From NCBI RefSeq assembly GCF_002954715.1, contig NZ_MSCP01000001.1:1183030-1247029 (forward strand): a DNA stretch of 64,000 nucleotides. The letters run 5' to 3'. Made by a program: the position numbers and the translations under genes. The stretch comes from Aliivibrio sifiae (GTDB taxonomy: Bacteria; Pseudomonadota; Gammaproteobacteria; Enterobacterales; Vibrionaceae). This document shows positions 47,038-55,473 of the stretch, piece after piece (position 1 is the stretch's first letter; every line of letters starts with the position of its first letter). Below the pieces are notes generated by a model, which saw nothing but the letters and a program-made list of their open reading frames with translations, was not told the DNA's origin and did no database searches.

Positions 47038-48503
47038 TAGAATAGCTCCTCTCTTCTTTCTTCAAAGAAGCCGTTTGGCCACGGAGCATCAAACTCACCT
47101 TCGTCGGTTGTTTTGATTGGAAGCAAGCGTGTTTTACCTTCTGATTGCTCACAAAAAATAATCTGCACATCACTTTTCTTACAACCAAATGGCTCGTATG
47201 AAATCTCTTCATCTGCTGTTTGGCGTCGACGTTTTAGTAACCTTAACAGCAAATGTTCGCTGTGCGTTTCAATTAAAAACATTCGGTCCTGATTTGTCTT
47301 AATTGCCTCGAGCATCATGTCGCCTAATGCCAACTGCCATTTAGGGTGGATATGCAGTTCAGGTTGCTCACATGACACAATAAGGTCTTGCTCAAGTGAT
47401 GTAGCAACGACAAATGGGAATACTTGGGAAACGCCAACACCTACGCTTGATGGTAATAAAGGTATCTCAGTGTGCGAGTCTTTAAGTATTATTGTCTTTT
47501 CTAGCAAACTCGCTTCTCCATGAGAAGGCGCTTCAAAATAATAATTAGTTCCAAAGAAATCACTACTTTTGAATTTTTCGTTAGCTTTGTTTTTAACTCT
47601 ATCATTCGAAAATGCGAATGTATCCCACCCAGCTGTACCATCATACCAACGACCAGATGATGTTTTAGCATTCAGTACCGTTGAACGATTTGGCACAATA
47701 CGTAAAGGACCAATGTGAATGAAATCTTCAAGCTTTTTCACCAAAAGCTTGATGGGCGCTAGAATGGCTTGAGAAGACGTTGCTTCTGCAAACAATTTGC
47801 CAGCAAAAGGATGCTCAGGAAACGCATTACTCCAATCAAAAGGGACATTTGATAAATCCATACGAGAATAAATATTGGGTAATGAATCTTGGCCTTTTAA
47901 GAAAATATCTTCCCACTCCCCTGAATCAAATAAATTATTTATAGAGAATGACTCGTCTACTTCCCAATGAGGTAACGGTTGGTAATGCGTTATATTACTT
48001 TCCTGTTTGCCTTGTTGAGATTCGATTCTACAAAGTACAACACTTCGGCTTTTACACTCATAGCGACTTATAAATGCCTTCTGTTTATGATAATCCCACT
48101 TAATATCGATCTCAAAGCTTAGTTCATCGGCCTCTGAATCAGGCGTAATTCCCAGATTTGTTTCAAGCAACCAACGCTCAGAATCAGACAAATAATCATC
48201 CCAGATATCTATCACTCCATCTCTAAAATCGAGAGTAGCACCTATAGTGATAACACCATTTAAGTCTTTGCAATGAACCAAATTTTGAAAACCGCCAAAA
48301 TAAAGTGATTCACCTGCAATTGAGCTGTATTGCGCATCAAAATTTCGCTTTGCGACTACTTCGTACAAATAGAGCAATGCGTGTAAAACAGTACTTTTAC
48401 CTGTGCTGTTTGCACCAAAGAAAAGCGTGATGGATGCTAGTGGAATCGTGGCTTTATTTTTAATACCTTTGAAACCACCAACGGTAAGTGATGTTATTTT
48501 CAT
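47037..48503 (-). CDS. DUF3696-type AAA (OLD-like) ATPase
   Basis: A 488-residue ABC-type ATPase of the AAA_15/OLD-like group. Walker A is GANSTGKST (about 30-38), the combined signature and Walker B is in SCEQPELHIHPKWQLALGD (about 386-404), and a switch histidine lies in IETHSEHLL. The end, APWPNGFFEERREEL, is typical of DUF3696. Such ATPases pair with a nuclease or toxin in several anti-phage systems (Septu, PARIS and others). Here the partner is a small protein that appears frameshifted. A terminator just upstream isolates it from the hsdS remnant. Confidence 0.82.
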   Translation of the reverse strand: MKITSLTVGGFKGIKNKATIPLASITLFFGANSTGKSTVLHALLYLYEVVAKRNFDAQYSSIAGESLYFGGFQNLVHCKDLNGVITIGATLDFRDGVIDIWDDYLSDSERWLLETNLGITPDSEADELSFEIDIKWDYHKQKAFISRYECKSRSVVLCRIESQQGKQESNITHYQPLPHWEVDESFSINNLFDSGEWEDIFLKGQDSLPNIYSRMDLSNVPFDWSNAFPEHPFAGKLFAEATSSQAILAPIKLLVKKLEDFIHIGPLRIVPNRSTVLNAKTSSGRWYDGTAGWDTFAFSNDRVKNKANEKFKSSDFFGTNYYFEAPSHGEASLLEKTIILKDSHTEIPLLPSSVGVGVSQVFPFVVATSLEQDLIVSCEQPELHIHPKWQLALGDMMLEAIKTNQDRMFLIETHSEHLLLRLLKRRRQTADEEISYEPFGCKKSDVQIIFCEQSEGKTRLLPIKTTDEGEFDAPWPNGFFEERREELF

Positions 48504-48522
48504 TTTAACCTAACCTTTAATC

Positions 48523-48550
48523 AAAAAAAGAGGCATCCGAAGATACCTCT
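48523..48550 (-). terminator. Terminator after the hsdS remnant
   Basis: On the minus strand AGAGGTATC-TTCG-GATGCCTCT has a stable TTCG loop and is followed by TTTTTTT. It ends transcription through the restriction remnants just before the DUF3696 gene. Confidence 0.9.
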
Positions 48551-48555
48551 GAAAT

Positions 48556-49012
48556 TTATAGTTGGCCTGAGAAAGCTTGCTGACTCAAAGACTCAAAATA
48601 CTTTTCATTACTAAACTTGTATGAAGTATCCAAGCATCCGATAAACTTGGATTTAATAGCGCTAAATTGACTCAACGCTTCATCACTTGGGACGGGAATC
48701 TTAATATTGCCCACTATCGTTTTATTTAAGTTCGGCATGGTCGCACCTTGAGATTCCCCCTCTAAGTACTTTTTCATAGCTTCACTTGAGAGAAGTTTAT
48801 TTAAATATTCTGAGAAAACACCTGTTTGGCTTGGTCTAATAAATAGACTTCCAGTACCACACATCCACCCATCTTCTCGCTCATTTACAATGGCACATCG
48901 TCCCATTTCTCCTCTTCTTCCCATTACGATATCTCCAGCTCTTAGATGATATTCTGTGAGTTCTTGGTGTTTTTTACTTGATATCGTTAAGTTACTTTTT
49001 GGAATAATACTA
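48556..49012 (-). pseudogene. hsdS: 3' fragment of type I restriction specificity gene hsdS
   Basis: The reading frame can be followed from about 49012 (FVQGSIIPKSNLTISSKKHQ) through LRAGDIVMGRRGEMGRCAIV and ends with LSQQAFSGQL, the ending found in many HsdS proteins. Only the second target-recognition domain and its final helix remain; the first half is replaced by a fragment of another gene. No start codon fits the remnant well; the longest ATG frame begins at 48924. HsdS directs DNA recognition of type I restriction-modification complexes. It is not expected to work. Confidence 0.8.
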
Positions 49013-49373
49013 CCCTGTACAAAACGACCGTCATTGCCGGAGTTCCAGAGGTAAGGTTCAGATAAATACCATCTGATTGGGATGAAATATGAGCCAATTG
49101 CTTATGCATGACTTTAGTAATTGCGGTGTAATCAATAGGTGATGACAATCTGATACGTTGAATAGTTACCAAGGTTTTGGAACGACCTGAACAAGCAAGT
49201 TTTTTCACAAGCCATTCTTTATAATCATGCCACTCCTCCTCCCATGTACTAGCAAGGATTACAACATCATCAAATATAGGAGCTTTCAATGCGATCGTTG
49301 CTATAGAAGCTGTTTTGTCTAGCTTCATCTGATCAAGATCTGTTCTGCCAAGCCAACTAAGCAAAGTTGCCAT
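48987..49373 (-). pseudogene. 5' fragment of a CARF/RtcR-like sensor gene
   Basis: A 128-residue frame beginning MATLLSWLGRTDLDQ, with GIYLNLTSGTPAMTVVLY near residue 106. The pattern resembles the N-terminal CARF-like ligand domain of RtcR and of CARF sensors of anti-viral systems. After about residue 118 the sequence turns into the hsdS fragment in another frame and stops. An SD-like GGAAG precedes the ATG. The loss of the effector or AAA+ half makes it a remnant. Confidence 0.7.
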
Positions 49374-49497
49374 TTTATCTTCCGTAATTATTTTTCTTTT
49401 AATACGGCATATTACAGCGACTTCATTGGTTTTAAAATGCTATATAAAAGAAAACGCTACATAGCGCAAAGCATGTAGAATATTTTTGCTTTTTATC

Positions 49498-49578
49498 TTA
49501 AATAGTCCAACCTGCATTAATTAGCTTTTGGTCTATAACTAACCTTGCTTGATCTTCTGGCGTTAATTTTTTATCCAT
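49498..49578 (-). pseudogene. hsdR: 5' stub of hsdR (26 codons)
   Basis: Only 26 codons: MDKKLTPEDQARLVIDQKL, then INAGWTI and a stop. The pattern PEDQAR-IDQ-L--AGW is the usual N-terminus of type I restriction R subunits. It begins five bases after the mrr stop, with the ribosome site inside the end of mrr. The rest of the gene is gone, between here and the CARF-like fragment. Confidence 0.65.
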
Positions 49579-49583
49579 AGAGG

Positions 49584-50489
49584 TTACCCTTCAAAAAATT
49601 CTTCATCGATCCGTTTGATATACAGCACCTGCTCGTCTCGGCTACCAATGTTGTAGCGGAGCATCAGTTTTGCTAACTCCTTACCATTGATAAGAACGAT
49701 ACGCATACCTAGGTCTTTAGCAGTTTGAGTTGCTGATGAAGTAAACTCTGAGGTTGTAATGAAAATTCCTTTTTGTGCTTTCTTCAAATTGAGTGCACCA
49801 AAGAAGTCTCTGATTTCACCAGCGCCAACGTTATTCCCATCAGCATAACGCTTCGCCTGAATATAAATCTGGTCAACACCTAATGGATCTTGATTAATGA
49901 CGCCATCAACACCATTATCACCGCTTTTTCCAAGGGTATGAGCCATGCCTTCATCACTACCGCCGTAACCCATAGCTAGTAGTAAATCGATAAGTAGTTG
50001 TTCAAAAAATGCAGGTGATACTTTACGAGTACGCGACAAAATATCTGAGGCTAAGGCGTCGTTGATTTGTTTGTAAGCAGCTCTTAGTATTTCATCGGGT
50101 GTCGCATCGTTATCAACAACCTCAATAGCTTCAGCTTTATCGACGTCACCATTTTTTTGCTTAGTGAACACATTGAAGTCATCAAAACGTTTTAAATAAT
50201 GGTTATTGATCTCTTCTCCACTATTTAGTGCCTCTTTTCCCAAATCTGTGATCACGAAATGACCACGCCTTGTTGAATCCAACAATCCAGCTTTAGCTAG
50301 ATAAGTTTTGGCCCATCCAACTCGGTTAGTAAATGCAGCTTGTCGTCCACTAGGAAGAAGTTCTGTTCTTTCTTCTTCTGACAGATTGAATTGCTCAGCT
50401 AGCAAGTCAGTAACATTGCTAAGCTTTACTTCTTCATTCTTCGCGGCCTTTAACACAGGCTCCATTAAATCTTGGTAACTTGGAAGCAT
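49584..50489 (-). CDS. mrr: Mrr-type modification-dependent restriction endonuclease
   Basis: A 301-residue homologue of E. coli Mrr (304), which cleaves methylated DNA. The N-terminal winged helix (residues about 1-90) is followed by the catalytic domain: FFEQLLIDLLLAMGYGG, DNGVDGVI with Asp195, and IQAKRY with Gln211-Ala-Lys213, giving a PD-(D/E)xK site of the Mrr kind. It is complete. In the same reading direction it precedes the remnants of a type I system, as mrr often accompanies hsd genes. Confidence 0.92.
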   Translation of the reverse strand: MLPSYQDLMEPVLKAAKNEEVKLSNVTDLLAEQFNLSEEERTELLPSGRQAAFTNRVGWAKTYLAKAGLLDSTRRGHFVITDLGKEALNSGEEINNHYLKRFDDFNVFTKQKNGDVDKAEAIEVVDNDATPDEILRAAYKQINDALASDILSRTRKVSPAFFEQLLIDLLLAMGYGGSDEGMAHTLGKSGDNGVDGVINQDPLGVDQIYIQAKRYADGNNVGAGEIRDFFGALNLKKAQKGIFITTSEFTSSATQTAKDLGMRIVLINGKELAKLMLRYNIGSRDEQVLYIKRIDEEFFEG

Positions 50490-51076
50490 TTACTCACCTA
50501 TATACTTACTGTTCAATCCACTCACCGCAACTCTTCATGCTTAATGTTCTATAAATCATCAAGCTAATCTTCTGCTAAATTTATGCAAACTGTTACTTCT
50601 TTCAAAGTTAAAATTTAGCCTATTATTTTATAGCAAGACTCTTTATGGCAATAGCCTGGAAGGATATGAGAAAATTGAGGAAAGGACAATGATATTCATC
50701 ATTCAAATCAGATAAATGAGCGTTCGTAACACATTGTATAATCAAGTGTTACTCTCACTTTAAAGTAATCTACGATTTAATAACTTTAGTGGGATTTTTA
50801 AAGCTAAAAAACACAAAGCCCACACCTTTCGATATAGGCTTTATGTCTTTAGTGGTGGAAGGTTGGAATTAATCTGAAACCATGCAATTCAATTCAAATA
50901 GATCTTATCTAAATAACGCAATCACTGATTGTGATCGCCAATAGCGAGTAATCTCACGACATGACATTCGGCGATTGTTTTTTGGATTAACACATGAGTC
51001 ATTAATGCAACTCAAATCTATTAAATATAAAAAACCGCTCAAGTGAGCGGTTTCTGATAGTTAGACTCTATCATCA
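50490..51076. other. Intergenic region, no gene seen
   Basis: This 587-base AT-rich region separates mrr from the effector-immunity pair. It contains a terminator at 51027-51053 and a weak AAAGCC/GGCTTT hairpin near 50820-50850. Short frames are present but none has protein-like composition or a ribosome site. Confidence 0.65.
51027..51053 (-). terminator. Terminator after the immunity gene
   Basis: On the minus strand ACCGCTC-ACTT-GAGCGGT is followed by TTTTTTATATTT. It ends the effector-immunity unit. Confidence 0.88.
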
Positions 51077-51460
51077 TTAGAGAGCAAAATTATCGCATGC
51101 GTTACTTTTCATAGATATCGCTACATACTCATTACCATACTTACGTAAAATCATTGATGATTGTGCGTTATAAGAACCTTTCAATGCTTTATCAATAAAA
51201 CAAACATGTAAGTTTTGTTCATCTTTTTCAACAATGTTTAATTGGTAATGCCATCTCTCACTCTCAATCAAAATTGATGAGTCTGTAATGACTGGCTTAG
51301 GTAAATTTAGTTCTGAAAAATGTTTTTCATTTCCCACACGTTTAGGCATTAATGAACTACTAAACGACGTAATATCTAATGTTTTATATATATCATCCAT
51401 TGGGTATGCGAATGATAACGAACTAAAAATAATAGCTAATATACTAATGATTGTTTTCAT
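51077..51460 (-). CDS. Small exported protein, probable immunity to the lysozyme effector
   Basis: A 127-residue protein with an N-terminal signal peptide (about residues 1-18, IISILAIIFSSLSFA) and a mature part with two cysteines (VCFID and SNACDNFAL). Its ATG overlaps the stop of the effector gene (ATGA), so they are co-expressed. Small exported proteins in this place protect periplasmic peptidoglycan from the effector. I do not recognise the family; the function rests on position, signal and size. Confidence 0.6.
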   Translation of the reverse strand: MKTIISILAIIFSSLSFAYPMDDIYKTLDITSFSSSLMPKRVGNEKHFSELNLPKPVITDSSILIESERWHYQLNIVEKDEQNLHVCFIDKALKGSYNAQSSMILRKYGNEYVAISMKSNACDNFAL

Positions 51461-53706
51461 AATAATCCTTTTAATAAGGTTGCTTCTGTCTTTCGTCTAG
51501 TTGAGTAATCATCATAAAAATTAAGTAAATTCTTATGCATTCCAGTCCAATTTTGTTGTATTGCCTGTTTCCAAAACTTTGGAGTCTCTGTCGATAAGTT
51601 ACCATACTGATAAGCCACTGATGCTATTACAGTTTGAGCCTGACTTGGTAAGCACTCAAATTTAACTTTACTACTCGACTTATTATATAACGTCACTAAT
51701 TTATCTGTTTCTGACTGTTTAACAAGTAAACTCAATGTATTAAGTTCCTCATTAGTAATTGTCAGTGGTATTTCTTCTAATTTATTCACAGCATCATACT
51801 TTTTCAAAGATAAATATGGTGTAAATTTATCAATTAATGATTTACTTAACCCCATTTTCTTTAAATCCGATAATGTTCTAGCACCCAAATCAAAACCTGT
51901 ACCTATAGTAACTCCGCTTTGGCTTTTATCCGGAAAAGGAACGTAGCCTTTGGTCTCTACACCCTCTAATTTTTGGATGAAATGATGATCTATTTGTAAT
52001 TCACATTGCGTCTCATAAACCCACTGACCAACAACAGCTTCATCTAACGCCAACAGAGTATTCTTCCCCGCCACTCCATCTGTACTACCAATTTTGTAAT
52101 CTGGATGAACCTCATTCGTTGGTGTATACGTACTTTGAAATGTTTTTATCGCGCTTTCTGTTCCTGAGCCAAAATCACCATCAGCTCCTGCACTACCTAA
52201 ATCAAACTTCATTTTCAGCAACGCTTCTTGAATCAGTTTAACCTCATCCCCTTTAGCGCCTTTTTTAATGACCTCTTTCTTTCCTTGAGCAATTGATTCT
52301 AGTATCTCAGATTGTGCTAATAATTTTGATTGAAGCAATACCGATTTCACATTCACAATAGCCGTATTATTCTTAATTGCCTTCTCTTCTTGAACTGGCA
52401 CATAAGCAAGCTCTGTATGATTTTTTTCGATCACACTCCATACATTGCAAAAAGGAAACGTTAGTTTATCTTCAGTTAAATCCGCTGGACTCTGCGCATT
52501 TCGATAAGATTCGTCGACACCTACTGTTTGCTGTTGATTAAGCAGTAACTCATCCCCTAATGCCAATGCGCCATCTTTGTGTTCGGGGTTATTTGAGTTT
52601 AAATCAAACAATTCTTTTGCGGTCATTCCATGCTGAACAGCAATATCTTCCCACGTTTCACACTGTCCTGTCTTTGGGTTAATTTTACAAATATGAGAAG
52701 TTACCTCATCATGATTTTGATTCTCTTCCTTTATGAGAATCTCATCTCCCACCTGTATTAAGTCTGGATTAGTAATTTGAGGATTTAAAGTAAGAATCGA
52801 TTCATATTCCACACCTTGCTTACGAGCGATAAGCCCAAGCGTATCTCCTGATTGAACAGAATAAGTTACTCGCCCATTCTCATTTTTTTCTCGCTCTAAC
52901 GCTTTCTCTGAACGAGCATTAACAACCTCATCTGGGTTTAAGCATCTCGCGTTCTCATCAAGCCACGCTACATTAATATCACTCAGTTGCTCTTGGGTTA
53001 TTTTTTCTTTGGTATAAAGTAAATGCTGACGAGCTACAACAACATTGTTGATTTTCCAAGGCAATAAAATAAAGCTGTATTCATGCTCTGATAGCAATTC
53101 GTTAGATAACGATTTACCTTTAGAATGAGTAATCTTAAATGACCACTTATCACTACCAGTAAGTTGATACTCGTTAATCAACTCATCATCGATAAAATGA
53201 TAAAAGAACCCCACTTTAGGCCATGACAAACGCTCATACACTTGAATCGATGGTTTGATAGGAACGAATGACTCCGTAGCATGAGCAACACCTTTCTTAA
53301 CAGGCTTAACCTCATCAAACACCATCGCACTACCGCTTGAGATAAAGAACTCTCGACTGAGTACCTTTGGCTCATCAACATCCACACTAGCAGTAAATAA
53401 CGTAAAGCCTTTCTCATTTTGAGTTTTATTCCATGTGGATATATTGCCTTCTTCTTTGGTTTTCCCTAAAGAGAATACACCAATTTGATAGGTGTTTAAT
53501 TCATCCTGAGCACATGCTATTTCAATCGAATACTCAAAGGCCGCTGTTTTAGCTTGTTTTTCCTTTACTGGATCGTTATGTGGTTCTTCAATCTTGCATT
53601 GCTTTGCTAATTCTTCATTCCACGGAAAGTAGGCATTCACAAATTTTGATTTAGTGTCATCAACTGGCTCAACAAACTTTTCTAATTTTTCATCCCAAGC
53701 TTTCAT
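51457..53706 (-). CDS. Lysozyme-type effector with LysM, peptidoglycan-binding and pesticin-like domains
   Basis: A 749-residue modular protein. Residues 1-275 are an unassigned region; 280-325 is a LysM domain (YSVQSGDTLGLIARKQG); a second LysM-like copy follows at about 347-389; PG_binding_1 occupies about 482-555 (GDEVKLIQEALLKM); and 575-749 is a T4-lysozyme/pesticin-like muramidase, with ILEG-like KLEG (Glu581) and GVTIGTGFDLG (598-608) supplying catalytic residues. No signal peptide is visible, so delivery by a type VI system is likely, with the overlapping small gene as immunity. No VgrG or Hcp gene is nearby. Confidence 0.75.
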   Translation of the reverse strand: MKAWDEKLEKFVEPVDDTKSKFVNAYFPWNEELAKQCKIEEPHNDPVKEKQAKTAAFEYSIEIACAQDELNTYQIGVFSLGKTKEEGNISTWNKTQNEKGFTLFTASVDVDEPKVLSREFFISSGSAMVFDEVKPVKKGVAHATESFVPIKPSIQVYERLSWPKVGFFYHFIDDELINEYQLTGSDKWSFKITHSKGKSLSNELLSEHEYSFILLPWKINNVVVARQHLLYTKEKITQEQLSDINVAWLDENARCLNPDEVVNARSEKALEREKNENGRVTYSVQSGDTLGLIARKQGVEYESILTLNPQITNPDLIQVGDEILIKEENQNHDEVTSHICKINPKTGQCETWEDIAVQHGMTAKELFDLNSNNPEHKDGALALGDELLLNQQQTVGVDESYRNAQSPADLTEDKLTFPFCNVWSVIEKNHTELAYVPVQEEKAIKNNTAIVNVKSVLLQSKLLAQSEILESIAQGKKEVIKKGAKGDEVKLIQEALLKMKFDLGSAGADGDFGSGTESAIKTFQSTYTPTNEVHPDYKIGSTDGVAGKNTLLALDEAVVGQWVYETQCELQIDHHFIQKLEGVETKGYVPFPDKSQSGVTIGTGFDLGARTLSDLKKMGLSKSLIDKFTPYLSLKKYDAVNKLEEIPLTITNEELNTLSLLVKQSETDKLVTLYNKSSSKVKFECLPSQAQTVIASVAYQYGNLSTETPKFWKQAIQQNWTGMHKNLLNFYDDYSTRRKTEATLLKGLL

Positions 53707-53927
53707 TCGTTATTCTTCATTTATTTTAAATCACTCTCGAATGCTAATCTAAAATGCAAGTTCGTTTTAACTGAATTAATAGGTAAAATGACTAAATCTC
53801 TAAAAGCGAAAAACACATCACATTTCTTTTCCGTTCAGTCCTCTTTACATCCACCCCAATTCAAAAATAACTCACATATATATCACCTTTATGCATATCC
53901 AAAACGAATGCCTTAAAGGAACTTTAC

Positions 53928-54404
53928 ATGCAAAAACAATCCAACCCCACCTATGTCGTTAATGAGCCTTTAACGGCAAATCAGGTTTTCGAAAAAGCCG
54001 CTGAATTACTAGAGCACCAATATCAACGTGAAAACTCATTCACAGATCCGACTAACACCAAACATTATCTATCCATGAAATTAGGCCACCAAGAGCGTGA
54101 AGTGTTTGCTGTGCTGTTTCTGGATAATCAAAATCAACTCATTAGTTATCAAGAGCTGTTCTATGGCACTGTAGATTCTGCCAGTGTGTATCCTCGTGAA
54201 GTCGCAAAGGCAGCATTATATGCCAATGCCGCTGCGGTGATATTTGCCCACAATCACCCTTCGGGTATTGCTGAACCATCAGGGAGCGATAAACGCATTA
54301 CCACTAAATTAGTGGATGCATTAAACCTGTTAGATATTCGAGTACTTGACCATGTGGTGGTTGGCTCACCTTGTGTCTCTTTTGCTGAACGAGGACTTAT
54401 CTAA
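53928..54404 (+). CDS. RadC-family JAB/MPN protein (YeeS/YkfG-like)
   Basis: A 158-residue protein with the JAMM metal motif AHNHPSGIAEPSGSDKR (about residues 108-124), in which two His, the Ser and the Asp are conserved. It lacks the N-terminal helix-hairpin-helix of chromosomal RadC, as in the short RadC-like proteins carried by prophages and integrative elements next to yeeP and alpA-like genes. It overlaps the next gene by one base. Its activity, perhaps a metalloprotease, is not known. Confidence 0.88.
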   Translation: MQKQSNPTYVVNEPLTANQVFEKAAELLEHQYQRENSFTDPTNTKHYLSMKLGHQEREVFAVLFLDNQNQLISYQELFYGTVDSASVYPREVAKAALYANAAAVIFAHNHPSGIAEPSGSDKRITTKLVDALNLLDIRVLDHVVVGSPCVSFAERGLI

Positions 54405-54853
54405 TGAAAAGAGAATTAGTTGTTCATGGTAAAGATCTAGCATTACCAAAAAATCTGCATCGTCACCTTGAAGTAGTGCTTGATAGTTTTTCACTTCGTA
54501 CTGACATCAATCGACTCTCTGTAAATTTTAGAGACACCAGCTATTACCATCGTCGGGAAGGATTGCATCCTATTGAAATGCGCTTTGAGCGAGACGACAT
54601 TAATCGTCATATTTGGAAGCTGGTATTTATTGCCAGCTTTTCCTATCCCGATGAACACAGCCCAAACGTTGCACCTGAGCTGTACTTTAACTTTAACTTT
54701 AAACGTGGTTGGTTCTATCAACCTGATATTCAAGGCTGTGAGCTTGCAAGGCCGCAAGTCATCGACCTATTTACCTCATGGGCACTCGCCTTTTGTCGTC
54801 AACTTCGTAACCAACACTTTGATGATATCTCTGCTAACGAGATACGCACTTAA
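54404..54853 (+). CDS. DUF2787 protein, copy 1
   Basis: A 149-residue protein of DUF2787, a family common in Vibrio integrative elements. The motif LSVNFRDTSYYHRREGLHPIEMRFER (about 45-70) is the family core. It starts on the last base of the RadC-like gene stop, so is co-translated. A second, paralogous copy lies 64 bases downstream. The function is unknown. Confidence 0.82.
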   Translation: MKRELVVHGKDLALPKNLHRHLEVVLDSFSLRTDINRLSVNFRDTSYYHRREGLHPIEMRFERDDINRHIWKLVFIASFSYPDEHSPNVAPELYFNFNFKRGWFYQPDIQGCELARPQVIDLFTSWALAFCRQLRNQHFDDISANEIRT

Positions 54854-54917
54854 CCTCATCTACTTCCAATTTATTACTTTTTGTCACTATCTTATTTAAA
54901 TCATAGGAGGACACAAC

Positions 54918-55385
54918 GTGTCTGAATTACAAACCATCATTACCACCACTAATCTTATACCTACGCTATTGCCAGTATCAAACAAACTAAACCAATACCT
55001 TGTTAATGCGCTTAATCAACATCCTGAATTGCATTCTGGCTTAGAGGAAACAAACAGTGTCACCTTCAATTTTCGAGATAAAAGCTACAGTGCTGAAAGT
55101 GGTGGTTTTCATCCTGTTGAGATTGCTTTAACCAAAGAAGCAAATAACACATGGCACTATGCCTACATCACTGACTTTGCTTTTGTGGGTAATCATTATC
55201 CTGAATTAGCCAAAGAATTAGATTTTGATTTTCTAAGTGAAGAATGGTTTGCCAGCTATTTAGGACGTTATTCGTCCATCAAAGATGACGGTGCCGCTAA
55301 GGAGTTGTATCAATTATGGGAGCATAACTTTCTGGCTTATGCCGATATGGGAATGTATGACGAAATAGAAATCAACGTATCTTAA
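54918..55385 (+). CDS. DUF2787 protein, copy 2
   Basis: A 155-residue paralogue of the preceding protein, with TFNFRDKSYSAESGGFHPVEIAL in the same place and AYITDFAFVGNHYPELAKELDFDF downstream. A strong AGGAGG-like site precedes the GTG. The two copies are clearly different in sequence, so the duplication is not recent. It ends before a strong terminator. Confidence 0.85.
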   Translation: MSELQTIITTTNLIPTLLPVSNKLNQYLVNALNQHPELHSGLEETNSVTFNFRDKSYSAESGGFHPVEIALTKEANNTWHYAYITDFAFVGNHYPELAKELDFDFLSEEWFASYLGRYSSIKDDGAAKELYQLWEHNFLAYADMGMYDEIEINVS

Positions 55386-55419
55386 TCATCCTCCTTATTT
55401 CAATATCAATCACATCATG

Positions 55420-55446
55420 CCGCAGCCTTTTGGTTGCGGTTTTTTT
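55420..55446 (+). terminator. Terminator after the radC-DUF2787 unit
   Basis: CCGCAGCC-TTTT-GGTTGCGG is followed by TTTTTTT. Confidence 0.9.
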
Positions 55447-55473
55447 ATGCTTAAAAATCAGGATAACTAACTC

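Noticed and set aside
50490..51076. Small genes or an att site in the long spacer
   Set aside because: No frame with ribosome site and protein-like composition, and no repeated pair with another border.
54573..54899. Overlapping open frame in the first DUF2787 gene
   Set aside because: A different frame of a well-supported family gene, with no ribosome site.
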